The notes under the pieces are model-generated. The model saw only the letters and a list, made by a program, of their open reading frames with translations, was not told where the DNA came from and did not search any database. From Terriglobia bacterium (GTDB lineage: Bacteria > Acidobacteriota > Terriglobia > Terriglobales > Acidobacteriaceae): a stretch of 32,360 nt of DNA. Made by a program: the position numbers and the translations under genes. The DNA lies in contig JAIQFT010000060.1 of NCBI GenBank assembly GCA_020073185.1, positions 1 to 32,360 on the forward strand, given 5' to 3'. Every line of letters starts with the position of its first letter. The first letter of the stretch is position 1. Below, in pieces: positions 1 to 7,418 of the stretch.

Positions 1-338
1 TGCCGGGCGCTGTCGGCGAGCGCGCGCGAGATTGCGCGTGTCGGCGCGCCGCCGTAGACGCGATCCAACTCTTCGCGCCAGCGAGCCAGCAGCGAGGCCG
101 CATCGCTCGCCGATTCATCATCGGCGATGTCGTCGATGAAACGGCAGAAGGCATACACGGCGTGGAGTGCGCGGCGACGCTCGGCGGGCAACAGCATGAA
201 GGCGTAGTAGAAATTCGACGACGAGCGGCGGGTGATATCCGCACATCGTGCGTAGTCGGCCTCCAGACGGCCGTGCCCGTTTCCGTTTCCATTCCCTGCA
301 TATAACGTCCGGCTGTCGTAGTCATAATGCAGAGGCAC
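1..338 (-). CDS. Squalene/phytoene synthase family protein, 5' part (runs off window)
   Basis: Translating the minus strand gives an N-terminal squalene/phytoene synthase domain. It has SSNFYYAFMLLPAERR, then HAVYAFCRFIDDIADDES, which carries the first Asp-rich motif (DDIADD) that binds Mg-diphosphate. The family condenses two farnesyl or geranylgeranyl diphosphates, feeding squalene, hopanoid or carotenoid synthesis. A prenyl diphosphate synthase gene at 8257 could supply substrate. The C-terminal two thirds lie beyond position 1. The start is unclear. No in-frame ATG precedes the domain, and the frame stays open into the Wzz-like sequence upstream. In-frame GTG codons at 348-350 (after a GAGG) and 336-338 are possible starts; I give the nearer one. 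Alternatively the protein is a true fusion. Family assignment is firm; start and free-standing status are not. Confidence 0.8.
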   Translation of the reverse strand, partial: MPLHYDYDSRTLYAGNGNGNGHGRLEADYARCADITRRSSSNFYYAFMLLPAERRRALHAVYAFCRFIDDIADDESASDAASLLARWREELDRVYGGAPTRAISRALADSAR

Positions 339-1070
339 TGCGGCAAGCACCGGGATCCTCAACTCGCTCATCACTTCCGAAGGAGTACGGAACGACTGGT
401 CGGCATAATCAATCGCAAAGACAACGCCCAAGCTCACCGCTGCCGCCAGCAGGATTCCCACGAGGGCAAAGATGAGCGGAGACCGAGTTGGAATGCTCGG
501 AAGTACAGGAGTTTCCACGATCGAAACGTTCAACATACGGTTCCGATCGAGAGCATCTTCGATGCGAGCTTCCTCTTTTTTCTTGGTGTAGGGGAGGTAA
601 TTGCCTTCGTCTTCCTTGGCGGTGCGAGCCAGGTCCGCCTGCTCGATGCCCTGTTGCTCGAGCTGCTTGGACTGGTCTTCGTAGTTATTGATGACCGAAC
701 TCAGGGCAGTCTCACGCGCCTCATAGCCAGCCAGATCCGCTTTTGCCTTCGCCAGTTCGCCGCTGATCCAGGTGTAAGTCTGGTTCTGGTCCGTGGTCTC
801 TTCTTTCACTGGCGTCGCTTCTTCTTTCGCGAGGGCCGCACGCGTGTCGCTCAACTGCTTGTCAACTTCCAGGACCAATGGGTAGGTAGGTTGATACTTG
901 GTCAGCAACTCCGTCCGCTTGTTCTCGAGCGTCAGCAGACTTGCCTTCAAGTTCTCGAGAACCTGTGCGTTGTCAGTCAGCTTCTTCTGTGTCGTTAAGC
1001 GCGCAGGAATCTGCTGTGCCTGCTTCTCGAGGTCCGCAATACGCTTCTGCGATTCGGCAATCGCTCGTAG
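265..1070 (-). pseudogene. Wzz/GumC-type polysaccharide chain-length protein, truncated at its 5' end
   Basis: The minus strand encodes a long coiled coil (SQKRIADLEKQAQQIPAR, then LENKRTELLTKYQPTYPLV). A transmembrane helix follows (RSPLIFALVGILLAAAVSLG), then FRTPSEVMSELRIPVLAAVP, the usual C-terminal end of Wzz/GumC proteins, and a GNGNGNGHG tail. Such inner-membrane proteins span the periplasm and set exopolysaccharide chain length in Wzy- or exosortase-type export. The N-terminal Wzz domain and first membrane helix are missing. Homology ends near 1070, where an IS1-like remnant begins, and an in-frame TGA lies just beyond in that remnant. No Walker motif (tyrosine kinase domain) follows. 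The frame continues without a stop into the squalene synthase domain at about 264. The family call rests on the C-terminal pattern and domain order. Loss of function is inferred. Confidence 0.72.
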
Positions 1071-1416
1071 TGTCCTAAAACTGCGGTGGAGTACGGATGG
1101 CTTTCACTTTTACCGCAGAGGCGTTGAGGATGTGTTCGCGGGACAGGCCGATCACGCGCAGAACATCTGCACCTCCTACGTCGAACGCCAAAACCTTACG
1201 CTGCGCATGGCGGTTGCCGCTTCACTCGGCTGGCGAATGCCTTCTCAAAAAAACTCGACAACCTGAAAGCAGCTTGTGCGCTACACTTCGCCTATTACAA
1301 CTTCTGTCGGATACACAAGGAGCCTTCGGGACACGCCAGCGCTGGAAGCTGGAATTACGGATCACATTTGGACGATTGCCGAACTCGTAAGTGCGGGCTT
1401 AAGAAATGGAAAGTAA
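1068..1416 (+). mobile_element. Decayed IS1-like transposase remnant
   Basis: Three reading frames together give a broken DDE transposase of the IS1 InsB-like group. Frame 1 reads RWSTDGFHFYRRGVEDVFAG, then CTSYVERQNLTLRM to about 1209. The frame ending in phase 0 reads RFTRLANAFSKKLDNLKAA and ALHFAYYNFCRIHK to about 1316. Frame 1 resumes with LRDTPALEAGITDHIWTIAE and ends at TAA 1414-1416. This needs two compensating frameshifts. Between DHAQ and ICTSYVERQ the roughly 35-40 residues present in intact relatives are missing. The N-terminal half of the transposase is absent too. It abuts the truncated Wzz gene and probably marks the insertion or rearrangement that removed its 5' half. It cannot encode an active transposase. 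Confidence 0.8.
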
Positions 1417-1585
1417 CCGCGTGAGAAGATGGCTCCCGTCGTTTCTAGTAGTGTGGCTGTTCTTGTTTTTGCCACACAGACAACACATAAACGCTTGGGT
1501 TATTTTCGGGTCGCTTGTTTTGGCCATCGTCGAGTACTGGCTTATTCTTTCGTTGTTGCCGGACGATTCCGGACCGAAGCCGTAG
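1406..1585 (+). CDS. Possible 59-aa membrane micro-protein
   Basis: An ATG at 1406 opens a 59-codon frame ending at TAG 1583-1585. It predicts two hydrophobic helices (about residues 12-27 and 33-56, including WLPSFLVVWLFLFLP and GSLVLAIVEYWLILSLL) joined by a short polar loop, PHRQHIN. The first codons overlap the last ones of the transposase remnant in another frame, so the ORF may be fortuitous. There is no clear Shine-Dalgarno sequence. The hydrophobic pattern and the AT-richer composition shared with the next gene argue weakly for it. No family recognised. Confidence 0.3.
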   Translation: MESNRVRRWLPSFLVVWLFLFLPHRQHINAWVIFGSLVLAIVEYWLILSLLPDDSGPKP

Positions 1586-1632
1586 CACAATGTCGATGAC
1601 GGCATCAGCGCAGTTTTCATGCTAAACAAAAT

Positions 1633-2277
1633 ATGCTGCGAACCCTAACGACATCCCAAGTGTTGGAGCGGATCAAAGCCTTCGATATGCGTTATGTCAA
1701 GGACTGGAGCGCTTGGGTGCACGCGTCAGAGGGCTGCGATTTTCAAGCCGCCCCGATACCTGTGAAAGTTGCAGTCGAGTTCAAACGAATCATGGGCAAG
1801 TGGCAGGCTTGCCGACCGAAGTCTCTGCGCTGTGCTACTGAACTGCAACGCACACTGGATTCCGCCACTGAACCGCTTGGACTGATGGGATCAGCTAATC
1901 TCCGTTCCTTTCAGGCTCCCGGCGAATTGCTAACCGACACGATCTGCAGTCTGTGGCAAATTTTTGAAAGTGGTCTCTGCTTGAATGGCAAAGCAACCGA
2001 GGTCGGTGTTAGCAAAGCAATTCTCCTAGTCACAAAAGGGAGGATTGGCCCGGCCTTTGACAGCAACGTCAAGAAGAGACTGAAAGCTCTGTACGTAACA
2101 GACTGCAAGACGTACATAAAGGCGCTCGCAGCAATAGCCAGTGAATTGGTGGGCTTCGAGGCCCGCGAGTTGACAACCTTGGACGGCCTAGCTGAAAAGG
2201 CTGGAAGACCTGCCGACGTGGGCCGAGCCGTCGATATGGTGCTGGGGCCACGGCGGCGCGAACAGCGTGAAATCTAG
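1633..2277 (+). CDS. Hypothetical protein, 214 aa
   Basis: Not recognised. A soluble, mostly helical protein without signal peptide or membrane segment. The middle part (VGVSKAILLVTKGRIGPAFD, then SNVKKRLKALYV) recalls small proteins of unknown role with a helix-hairpin-like 'LSKALHLL.P...P.DS.V' pattern, but that is a faint resemblance. The C-terminus is charged and arginine-rich (RRREQREI). Composition is AT-richer than the flanking peptidase genes. It sits just downstream of the transposase remnant, so transfer is plausible. No Shine-Dalgarno sequence precedes the ATG. Length, the absence of internal stops and a protein-like composition make it a likely real gene. Confidence 0.65.
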   Translation: MLRTLTTSQVLERIKAFDMRYVKDWSAWVHASEGCDFQAAPIPVKVAVEFKRIMGKWQACRPKSLRCATELQRTLDSATEPLGLMGSANLRSFQAPGELLTDTICSLWQIFESGLCLNGKATEVGVSKAILLVTKGRIGPAFDSNVKKRLKALYVTDCKTYIKALAAIASELVGFEARELTTLDGLAEKAGRPADVGRAVDMVLGPRRREQREI

Positions 2278-2409
2278 ACTCGCCAGTAAGCAATTGCCGT
2301 TCGCCCTCGTGCCCTGAGTCCGCCTGCCGCCCTCAAGTCGCAGACGTTGCACAAAGTTTGCCGTGCAGGGGATGAATTTCCCGTCTGAATAGGTTTCTCC
2401 GCCAATCGC

Positions 2410-2437
2410 TTGACCCCGCTCCCCTGCCCGATATACT
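2410..2437 (+). promoter_or_regulatory. Putative sigma-70-type promoter of the oligopeptidase gene
   Basis: TTGACC at 2410-2415 (5/6 to consensus) and TATACT at 2432-2437 (5/6) are separated by 16 bases. Transcription would begin near 2444, giving a leader of about 44 bases before the ATG at 2488. This is the best promoter-like match I found in the window. Confidence 0.55.
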
Positions 2438-2487
2438 TGCTGTTCCCCTTATAGCTCGTCGAATCCTGCACCGGAGCCGCGAATCCA

Positions 2488-4632
2488 ATGAAGAGCATTG
2501 CTATCTTTCTGTTTCTGGTATTCATGACAACATTCCTGACCGACACACCCGCACTTTCCGCCGATAAAACCGAAGCGCCCAAGCCGCCCGTTGCCAAGGT
2601 GGTGGCCAAGGACGTCACGGTTCACGGCGATACCCGCATTGACAACTATTTCTGGCTGCGCGACAAGCAGAATCCCGAGGTAGCCGCTTACCTGAATGCC
2701 GAGAACGTCTACGCCGACGCGGTGATGAACGGCACCGGAGCGCTCCAGGAGTCGCTCTACAAAGAGCTGCTCGGACACATCAAGCAGACCGATGTTCAGG
2801 TTCCCTATCGCGAGGGCGGCTACTGGTATTACTCGCGCACCGAGGAAGGCAAGCAGTATCCGATTTATTGCCGCAAGGCCGGATCCTTGGACGCGCCGGA
2901 GCAGGTCACGGTAGACGTCAACGAACTAGCCAAGAGAGAGAAGTTCATGGCCGTGGGCGCTATGCAGGTCAGCGACGACGCCCACCTGCTGGCTTATTCC
3001 ACCGACAACACCGGCTTTCGCCAGTACAAATTGCACGTCAAGGACTTGCGCACCGGCGCGCTGGTGGAAGACGTTGCCGAGAAGGTCGGCTCCGTCGCCT
3101 GGGCGGCCGACAACAAGACGCTGTTCTACACCGTGGAAGATTCCGCCAAGCGGCACTATCGCCTGTATCGTCACATGCTCGGCTCGGGCAAACCGGACGA
3201 TCTGATTTACGAAGAGAAAGACGAGCGCTTCAACGTCGGCGTGCACCGCACGCGCAGCCGCAAGTACATCCTGCTGGAGATCGGCAGCCATACCACGTCG
3301 GAAATGCGCTTCCTGGCCGCGGATCAACCGACCGGCGAGTTCAAGCTTATCAATCCGCGCCGCCAGGAACACGAGTACTACGTCGACGACCACGGTGACC
3401 AGTTCCTGATCCGCACCAACGACAAGGGCCGCAACTTCCGCCTGGCGACGGCGCCCATCGGCGATCCCGGCGAGAAGAACTGGAAGGAGTTGGTGCCGCA
3501 CCGGCCCGCAGTGATGTTGAGCAACATCGACGTATTCCAGGATTTCTATGTGCGGGTGGAGCGCGAAAACGCCTTGCCCCACCTGACCATCGTGGATTTC
3601 AAGACCGGCGCCACGCACCGCATCGAGTTTCCCGAGCCGGTGTACTCGGCCTTCCCCAACAATAACCGCGAATACGACACCAAGCTCTACCGCTACAGCT
3701 ACCAATCCATGGTGACGCCGAGCTCGGTGTTCGACTACGACCTGGAGAAGCGCACCTCCAAGCTGCTCAAGCAGGTGGAAGTGCCCGGCTACGATCCGGC
3801 GAAGTACAAGTCGGAACGGCTGTGGGCCACCGCGAAAGACGGCACGCGTATTCCGATCTCGATCGTCTACCGCAAGGACTTCCGGAAAGACGGCACGCAT
3901 CCGTTGTTCCTGACCGGCTATGGATCGTATGGCATTTCCATCCCGGTGACCTTCAGCTCCAACATGTTGCCCCTGTTGGATCGCGGCTTTGCTTACGCCG
4001 TGGCGCACATTCGCGGCGGCGGCGACATGGGCAAGCCCTGGCACGATGCCGGCAAGATGTTCAACAAGAAAAACACCTTCACCGACTTCATCGATTCGGC
4101 GGAATACCTGATCGCCGACAAGTACACTTCGAAGGAAAATCTGGTGGTGCAGGGCGGCAGCGCCGGCGGCTTGCTGATGGGCGCGGTCACCAACATGCGC
4201 CCCGACCTGTTCCGCATCGTGATCGCCAAGGTGCCGTTCGTCGACGTGGTCAACACCATGCTCGACGCTTCCCTGCCTCTTACGGTCGCTGAATATGAGG
4301 AGTGGGGAAATCCCAACAAGCCGGACGAGTACAAGTACATCCGCAGCTACTCGCCTTACGACAACCTGGAGAAGAAGGCCTACCCGACCATCCTGGTGAA
4401 GACCTCGTTCAATGACAGCCAGGTGATGTACCACGAGCCGGCGAAATACGTCGCCAGGTTGCGCACCCTCAAGACCGATAGCAATCCGCTGGTGCTGAAG
4501 ACCAATATGGCCGCGGGCCACGGTGGATCTTCGGGGCGCTACGATTACTTGAAGGAAATTGCCTTTGACTACGCCTTCGTGCTCTCGCAGATGGGAATGG
4601 AAAAGCCGGCGGCCGCGCAGGCCGGAAAATAA
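2488..4632 (+). CDS. ptrB: Oligopeptidase B-like serine peptidase (S9A), exported
   Basis: A 714-aa prolyl-oligopeptidase-family enzyme, which cleaves short peptides after basic residues if oligopeptidase B-like. Residues 1-24 form a signal peptide (IAIFLFLVFMTTFL). Residues about 30-430 are the beta-propeller that gates access. The C-terminal alpha/beta hydrolase domain has GGSAGG with Ser558, Asp643 in FNDSQV and His678 in AGHGG. TGYGSYG, HIRGGGDMG and EEWGNP are typical of oligopeptidase B rather than true prolyl oligopeptidase. Length fits the family (about 690 plus signal). An exported location is notable because the enterobacterial enzyme is cytoplasmic. The gene converges on the M28 peptidase gene at 4763, and the two may share periplasmic peptide breakdown. 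It has its own likely promoter at 2410-2437. Confidence 0.93.
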   Translation: MKSIAIFLFLVFMTTFLTDTPALSADKTEAPKPPVAKVVAKDVTVHGDTRIDNYFWLRDKQNPEVAAYLNAENVYADAVMNGTGALQESLYKELLGHIKQTDVQVPYREGGYWYYSRTEEGKQYPIYCRKAGSLDAPEQVTVDVNELAKREKFMAVGAMQVSDDAHLLAYSTDNTGFRQYKLHVKDLRTGALVEDVAEKVGSVAWAADNKTLFYTVEDSAKRHYRLYRHMLGSGKPDDLIYEEKDERFNVGVHRTRSRKYILLEIGSHTTSEMRFLAADQPTGEFKLINPRRQEHEYYVDDHGDQFLIRTNDKGRNFRLATAPIGDPGEKNWKELVPHRPAVMLSNIDVFQDFYVRVERENALPHLTIVDFKTGATHRIEFPEPVYSAFPNNNREYDTKLYRYSYQSMVTPSSVFDYDLEKRTSKLLKQVEVPGYDPAKYKSERLWATAKDGTRIPISIVYRKDFRKDGTHPLFLTGYGSYGISIPVTFSSNMLPLLDRGFAYAVAHIRGGGDMGKPWHDAGKMFNKKNTFTDFIDSAEYLIADKYTSKENLVVQGGSAGGLLMGAVTNMRPDLFRIVIAKVPFVDVVNTMLDASLPLTVAEYEEWGNPNKPDEYKYIRSYSPYDNLEKKAYPTILVKTSFNDSQVMYHEPAKYVARLRTLKTDSNPLVLKTNMAAGHGGSSGRYDYLKEIAFDYAFVLSQMGMEKPAAAQAGK

Positions 4633-4674
4633 CTGGCGTGTGGCACACGCGCGCTCGCGTGTGCAGCGCAAAAA

Positions 4675-4757
4675 TGCACCACGGATTGCCACGGATCTCC
4701 ACGGATCGAATGCAAAGAATTTCCGATCTGTGTTCATCCGTGTAAATCTGCGGCTGA
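4675..4757. repeat. Dispersed intergenic repeat, copy a
   Basis: Between two convergent genes lies CCACGGAT three times in 30 bases, then GATCTGTGTTCATCCGTGT and AATCTGCGG. The left half (CCACGGATtg) is roughly the reverse complement of the right-hand end, so the unit is a long imperfect dyad. Related copies occur at 10045-10133, 12271-12300, 13082-13113 and 14002-14085. No gene is present here. Confidence 0.7.
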
Positions 4758-4762
4758 TTTTT

Positions 4763-7156
4763 TCACTTCGCCACGTTCTCCAGCGCCGCCGCAGCCGCTT
4801 CGATCACCTTCGCCTCGTTCTGCAATACCTGGGACGCGCGCGCCATCTGCTCCTCCGCCTGCTTCCACTGCTTCTGCTCGATGGCTTCGCGCACGCCCGG
4901 AATCGTCTTCACGCCATATCCCGTGTAATAACCCGGCGCGTAGATCTGGTGTTGGAACCAGGGACGATTAGGCAACCCGTCGGGCAAGGTCATGGCGCGC
5001 TCGCTCTGCATGATCTTGGCGTTCACACTGGCGAAAGAGCTCTTCGCCAACGCCGCACCGTCATTCTGCTGCGCCTTCTGCAACGCGGCGTCATAGCGAT
5101 CGGCGCTGCGCTGCAATGCGTCCAGCCCGTTTTGCAGCGGAGCAAAACTCAGAAAGGGCGGAACGGCTTCCTTCGACGGCGGGACGTAGGGCTTGCGTGG
5201 GTCCGAGGTCGCGGTGAACATTCCCTCGTCAATCTCGCGGTTGCGCTCCACGATCTTGTTGCGCTCGTCGCTAGCGAGCCTCTGTAGTTCGTCCACGTAG
5301 GTTTTGATTGCGGTCGCAAAGGCGCCGAAGTTGAACGGCAGCAGTTCGGCGTCGGCCAGCCGCATCATCGCCGTGCCGCCGGTCTGCGCCAGCGCGCGCG
5401 CGTACACGAAATCGCTGTCGGAGAAGTGCGTGTACCAGTAGAAATCGTCGTAAATGGAGTGGTAAATGCCGCCGTCGTCTTCGCCGTCGTAGCCGATGTT
5501 CAGCGACGCGATGCCGAGGTGGTCGAGAAACACGGTGTAGTCCGACCCCGAGCCCAGCGCGTCCAGGTGCAATACGCCTTTCGTGCGCAGTTCTTCCACC
5601 GACTGCTCCGAGGACCTGGGACGGCCACTGCGCCTCTGCGTCTGGCCCTGCTGTCGTTCCGTCGCGCGTTGGATGCGCCGCAACTGATCGCGCTTCCACG
5701 CCGAGATGTTTTTCTCCGGGTCGGTGATGTCGCGCGCCACGTCGTTGAGGAATTGTTCCAGCGTGTGCGAGCCGATCAGCATCAAGTATCCGCGGCTGTT
5801 GCCGTCGGAATTGATGTAGGCGACGGCGTGCCGTTGCAACTCCTGCGCGTGCGCCTCCGCCCACTCGGTGGAGCCGAGCAGGCCTTCCTCCTCGCCGTCC
5901 CACGCGGCATAAATAAGGGTTCGTTTCGGTTTCCAGCCTTGCTTCAGCAGTTCGCTGATGCCGCGCAGTTCCTCCATCTCGCCGACCAGACCGGAAATCG
6001 GGTCTTCCGCGCCGTTGACCCAGCCGTCGTGATGGTTGCCGCGCAGCACCCATTCATCCGGATACTTTGAGCCGGCAATGCGCACAATGATGTCGTTCAC
6101 CGGCTTGCGGTCCCAGTTCGACTTCACCACCAGGTGCACTTTCGACGGGCCCGGGCCGACGTGATAGGTGAACGGTAGTGCGCCGCGCCAGTTCTCCGGC
6201 GCAACCGGCCCGCCAAGGTTCTCCAGCAGCGGGGTAGCGTCGGCGTAGGAGATCGGCAGGACCGGGATTTTGGTCAGCGTTTTAACCTCGTTCAGCGGCA
6301 GGCGCTTGGCGTCCGGGGTTGCGCCAATTCCGGGCGTCAGCGGATCGCCGGGATACACCGGCATGTCCATCACGCTGCCGCGCTGCACGCCGTCTTTGTT
6401 GCGGAAAGGTCCCTGGGGGAAAACATCGCCCTCGAAGTAGCCGTCATCGCGCGGATCGGAATAAATGATGCAGCCGATGGCGCCGTGCTCGGCCGCCACC
6501 TTCGGCTTGATACCGCGCCACGACTGTCCGTAGCGCGCGATCACGATCGCCCCTTTCACCGAAATTCCGAGCCTGTCCAGTTGCTCGTAATCCGCCGGCA
6601 CGCCGTAATTGACGTACACCAGCGGCCCACTCACATCGCCGTCGGCGGAATACGCGTTGTAGGTGGGAAGCTGCTCGGCGTGCTGGTTCGAGGTCGGATC
6701 TGTCGCGACCGTCGGTTCCTGCAGTTTCGCCGTGAATTTTACCGGCTCCAGCAGTTCGACAACGCGCTGCTTCGGCGTGGGGAACAGGACTTCGAAGGTC
6801 TCGATATGCGCGTCCAGACCCCACGACTTGAACGTGCTCAGCAGCCACTGCGCGTTTTCCTGGTCGTAGGGCGATCCCACGTGGTGCGGCCGCGCGGAAA
6901 GCCGCTGCATGTAGTCGCGCGTGCGAGCAGGGTCCGGAATGGCGCGGAATTTCGTTTCCCACTCGCGCTCGGGACGGGCGTCGGCGGCGGAAAATCCGCG
7001 CATGTGCTGTTCCGGCCCCTGCGACTCGCTCGGCTCGGTGGTCGGCGCCGAGGATCTTAGAGTGGTCACCGGATCATTCCGCTGCGGCGCTTGTGAACTT
7101 GCCGAGATAACCAACAGCAACGTAAAGCAAACTGCCAGTGGTGCGAAGCGCCGCAT
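4763..7156 (-). CDS. M28 zinc peptidase, glutamate carboxypeptidase II-like, exported
   Basis: A 797-aa metallopeptidase with the domain order of glutamate carboxypeptidase II/transferrin-receptor proteins: signal peptide (FAPLAVCFTLLLVISAS), a PA domain inserted in the N-terminal part (VSGPLVYVNYGVPADY, GAIVIARYGQSWRG), the M28 catalytic domain, and a C-terminal helical dimerisation domain. Zinc and catalytic residues are visible: His376 and Asp377 in NHHDGW, Glu422-Glu423 in WDGEEEGLLGSTEWAE, the Asp of YINSDGNSRG, and the His of GIYHSIYDD. It probably releases C-terminal acidic or other residues from peptides in the periplasm. I chose the ATG at 7156 over one ten codons upstream because GGAGG lies five bases before it and the signal peptide then starts properly (MRRFAPLAV). 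Confidence 0.92.
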   Translation of the reverse strand: MRRFAPLAVCFTLLLVISASSQAPQRNDPVTTLRSSAPTTEPSESQGPEQHMRGFSAADARPEREWETKFRAIPDPARTRDYMQRLSARPHHVGSPYDQENAQWLLSTFKSWGLDAHIETFEVLFPTPKQRVVELLEPVKFTAKLQEPTVATDPTSNQHAEQLPTYNAYSADGDVSGPLVYVNYGVPADYEQLDRLGISVKGAIVIARYGQSWRGIKPKVAAEHGAIGCIIYSDPRDDGYFEGDVFPQGPFRNKDGVQRGSVMDMPVYPGDPLTPGIGATPDAKRLPLNEVKTLTKIPVLPISYADATPLLENLGGPVAPENWRGALPFTYHVGPGPSKVHLVVKSNWDRKPVNDIIVRIAGSKYPDEWVLRGNHHDGWVNGAEDPISGLVGEMEELRGISELLKQGWKPKRTLIYAAWDGEEEGLLGSTEWAEAHAQELQRHAVAYINSDGNSRGYLMLIGSHTLEQFLNDVARDITDPEKNISAWKRDQLRRIQRATERQQGQTQRRSGRPRSSEQSVEELRTKGVLHLDALGSGSDYTVFLDHLGIASLNIGYDGEDDGGIYHSIYDDFYWYTHFSDSDFVYARALAQTGGTAMMRLADAELLPFNFGAFATAIKTYVDELQRLASDERNKIVERNREIDEGMFTATSDPRKPYVPPSKEAVPPFLSFAPLQNGLDALQRSADRYDAALQKAQQNDGAALAKSSFASVNAKIMQSERAMTLPDGLPNRPWFQHQIYAPGYYTGYGVKTIPGVREAIEQKQWKQAEEQMARASQVLQNEAKVIEAAAAALENVAK

Positions 7157-7215
7157 GAATCCTCCGTGTGAACAACCTCGCGCCACGAGTTACCCCAAAC
7201 GCGCGCGCGAATCGC

Positions 7216-7221
7216 GAATTA
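7216..7221 (-). promoter_or_regulatory. Putative -10 element of the M28 peptidase gene
   Basis: The minus strand carries a perfect TATAAT about 60 bases before the chosen ATG. No good -35 hexamer lies 16-18 bases upstream, where the sequence belongs to a dispersed repeat (CCTCCGTGCCTCCGCGGTGG). The repeat may have displaced or supplied the upstream element. Confidence 0.4.
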
Positions 7222-7418
7222 TAAAGCATCCACCGCGGAGGCACGGAGGCGCGCAAAATTTCGTGGTTAGATAACCGGCTAATTTAGAAACCGAATCGCG
7301 AGCCCGGACTGAAGTGGTGGACTACAAATCGCCAATTCACGAAATTACTGAATTGCCGATTTCTCCATGTCTCCGTGTCTCTGTGGTTATCGGTTTCGGG
7401 AGATTAGATACGCGTTCG
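7222..7418. repeat. Intergenic region with CACGGAGG/CTCCGTG repeat arms
   Basis: About 200 bases between the M28 gene and the split PNPOx gene hold no gene. The left part has CCACCGCGGAGGCACGGAGG and the right part CCATGTCTCCGTGTCTCTGTGG, which are inverted to each other. They resemble the arms around 9138-9252 and form a second flavour of the dispersed intergenic repeat. Confidence 0.5.

Noticed and set aside
2926-4737. Long minus-strand open frame (about 600 codons) opposite the oligopeptidase gene
   Set aside because: The plus strand holds a full peptidase with all catalytic motifs. The antisense frame is rich in Val/His/Arg and has no recognisable domain, as expected from codon bias in GC-rich DNA.
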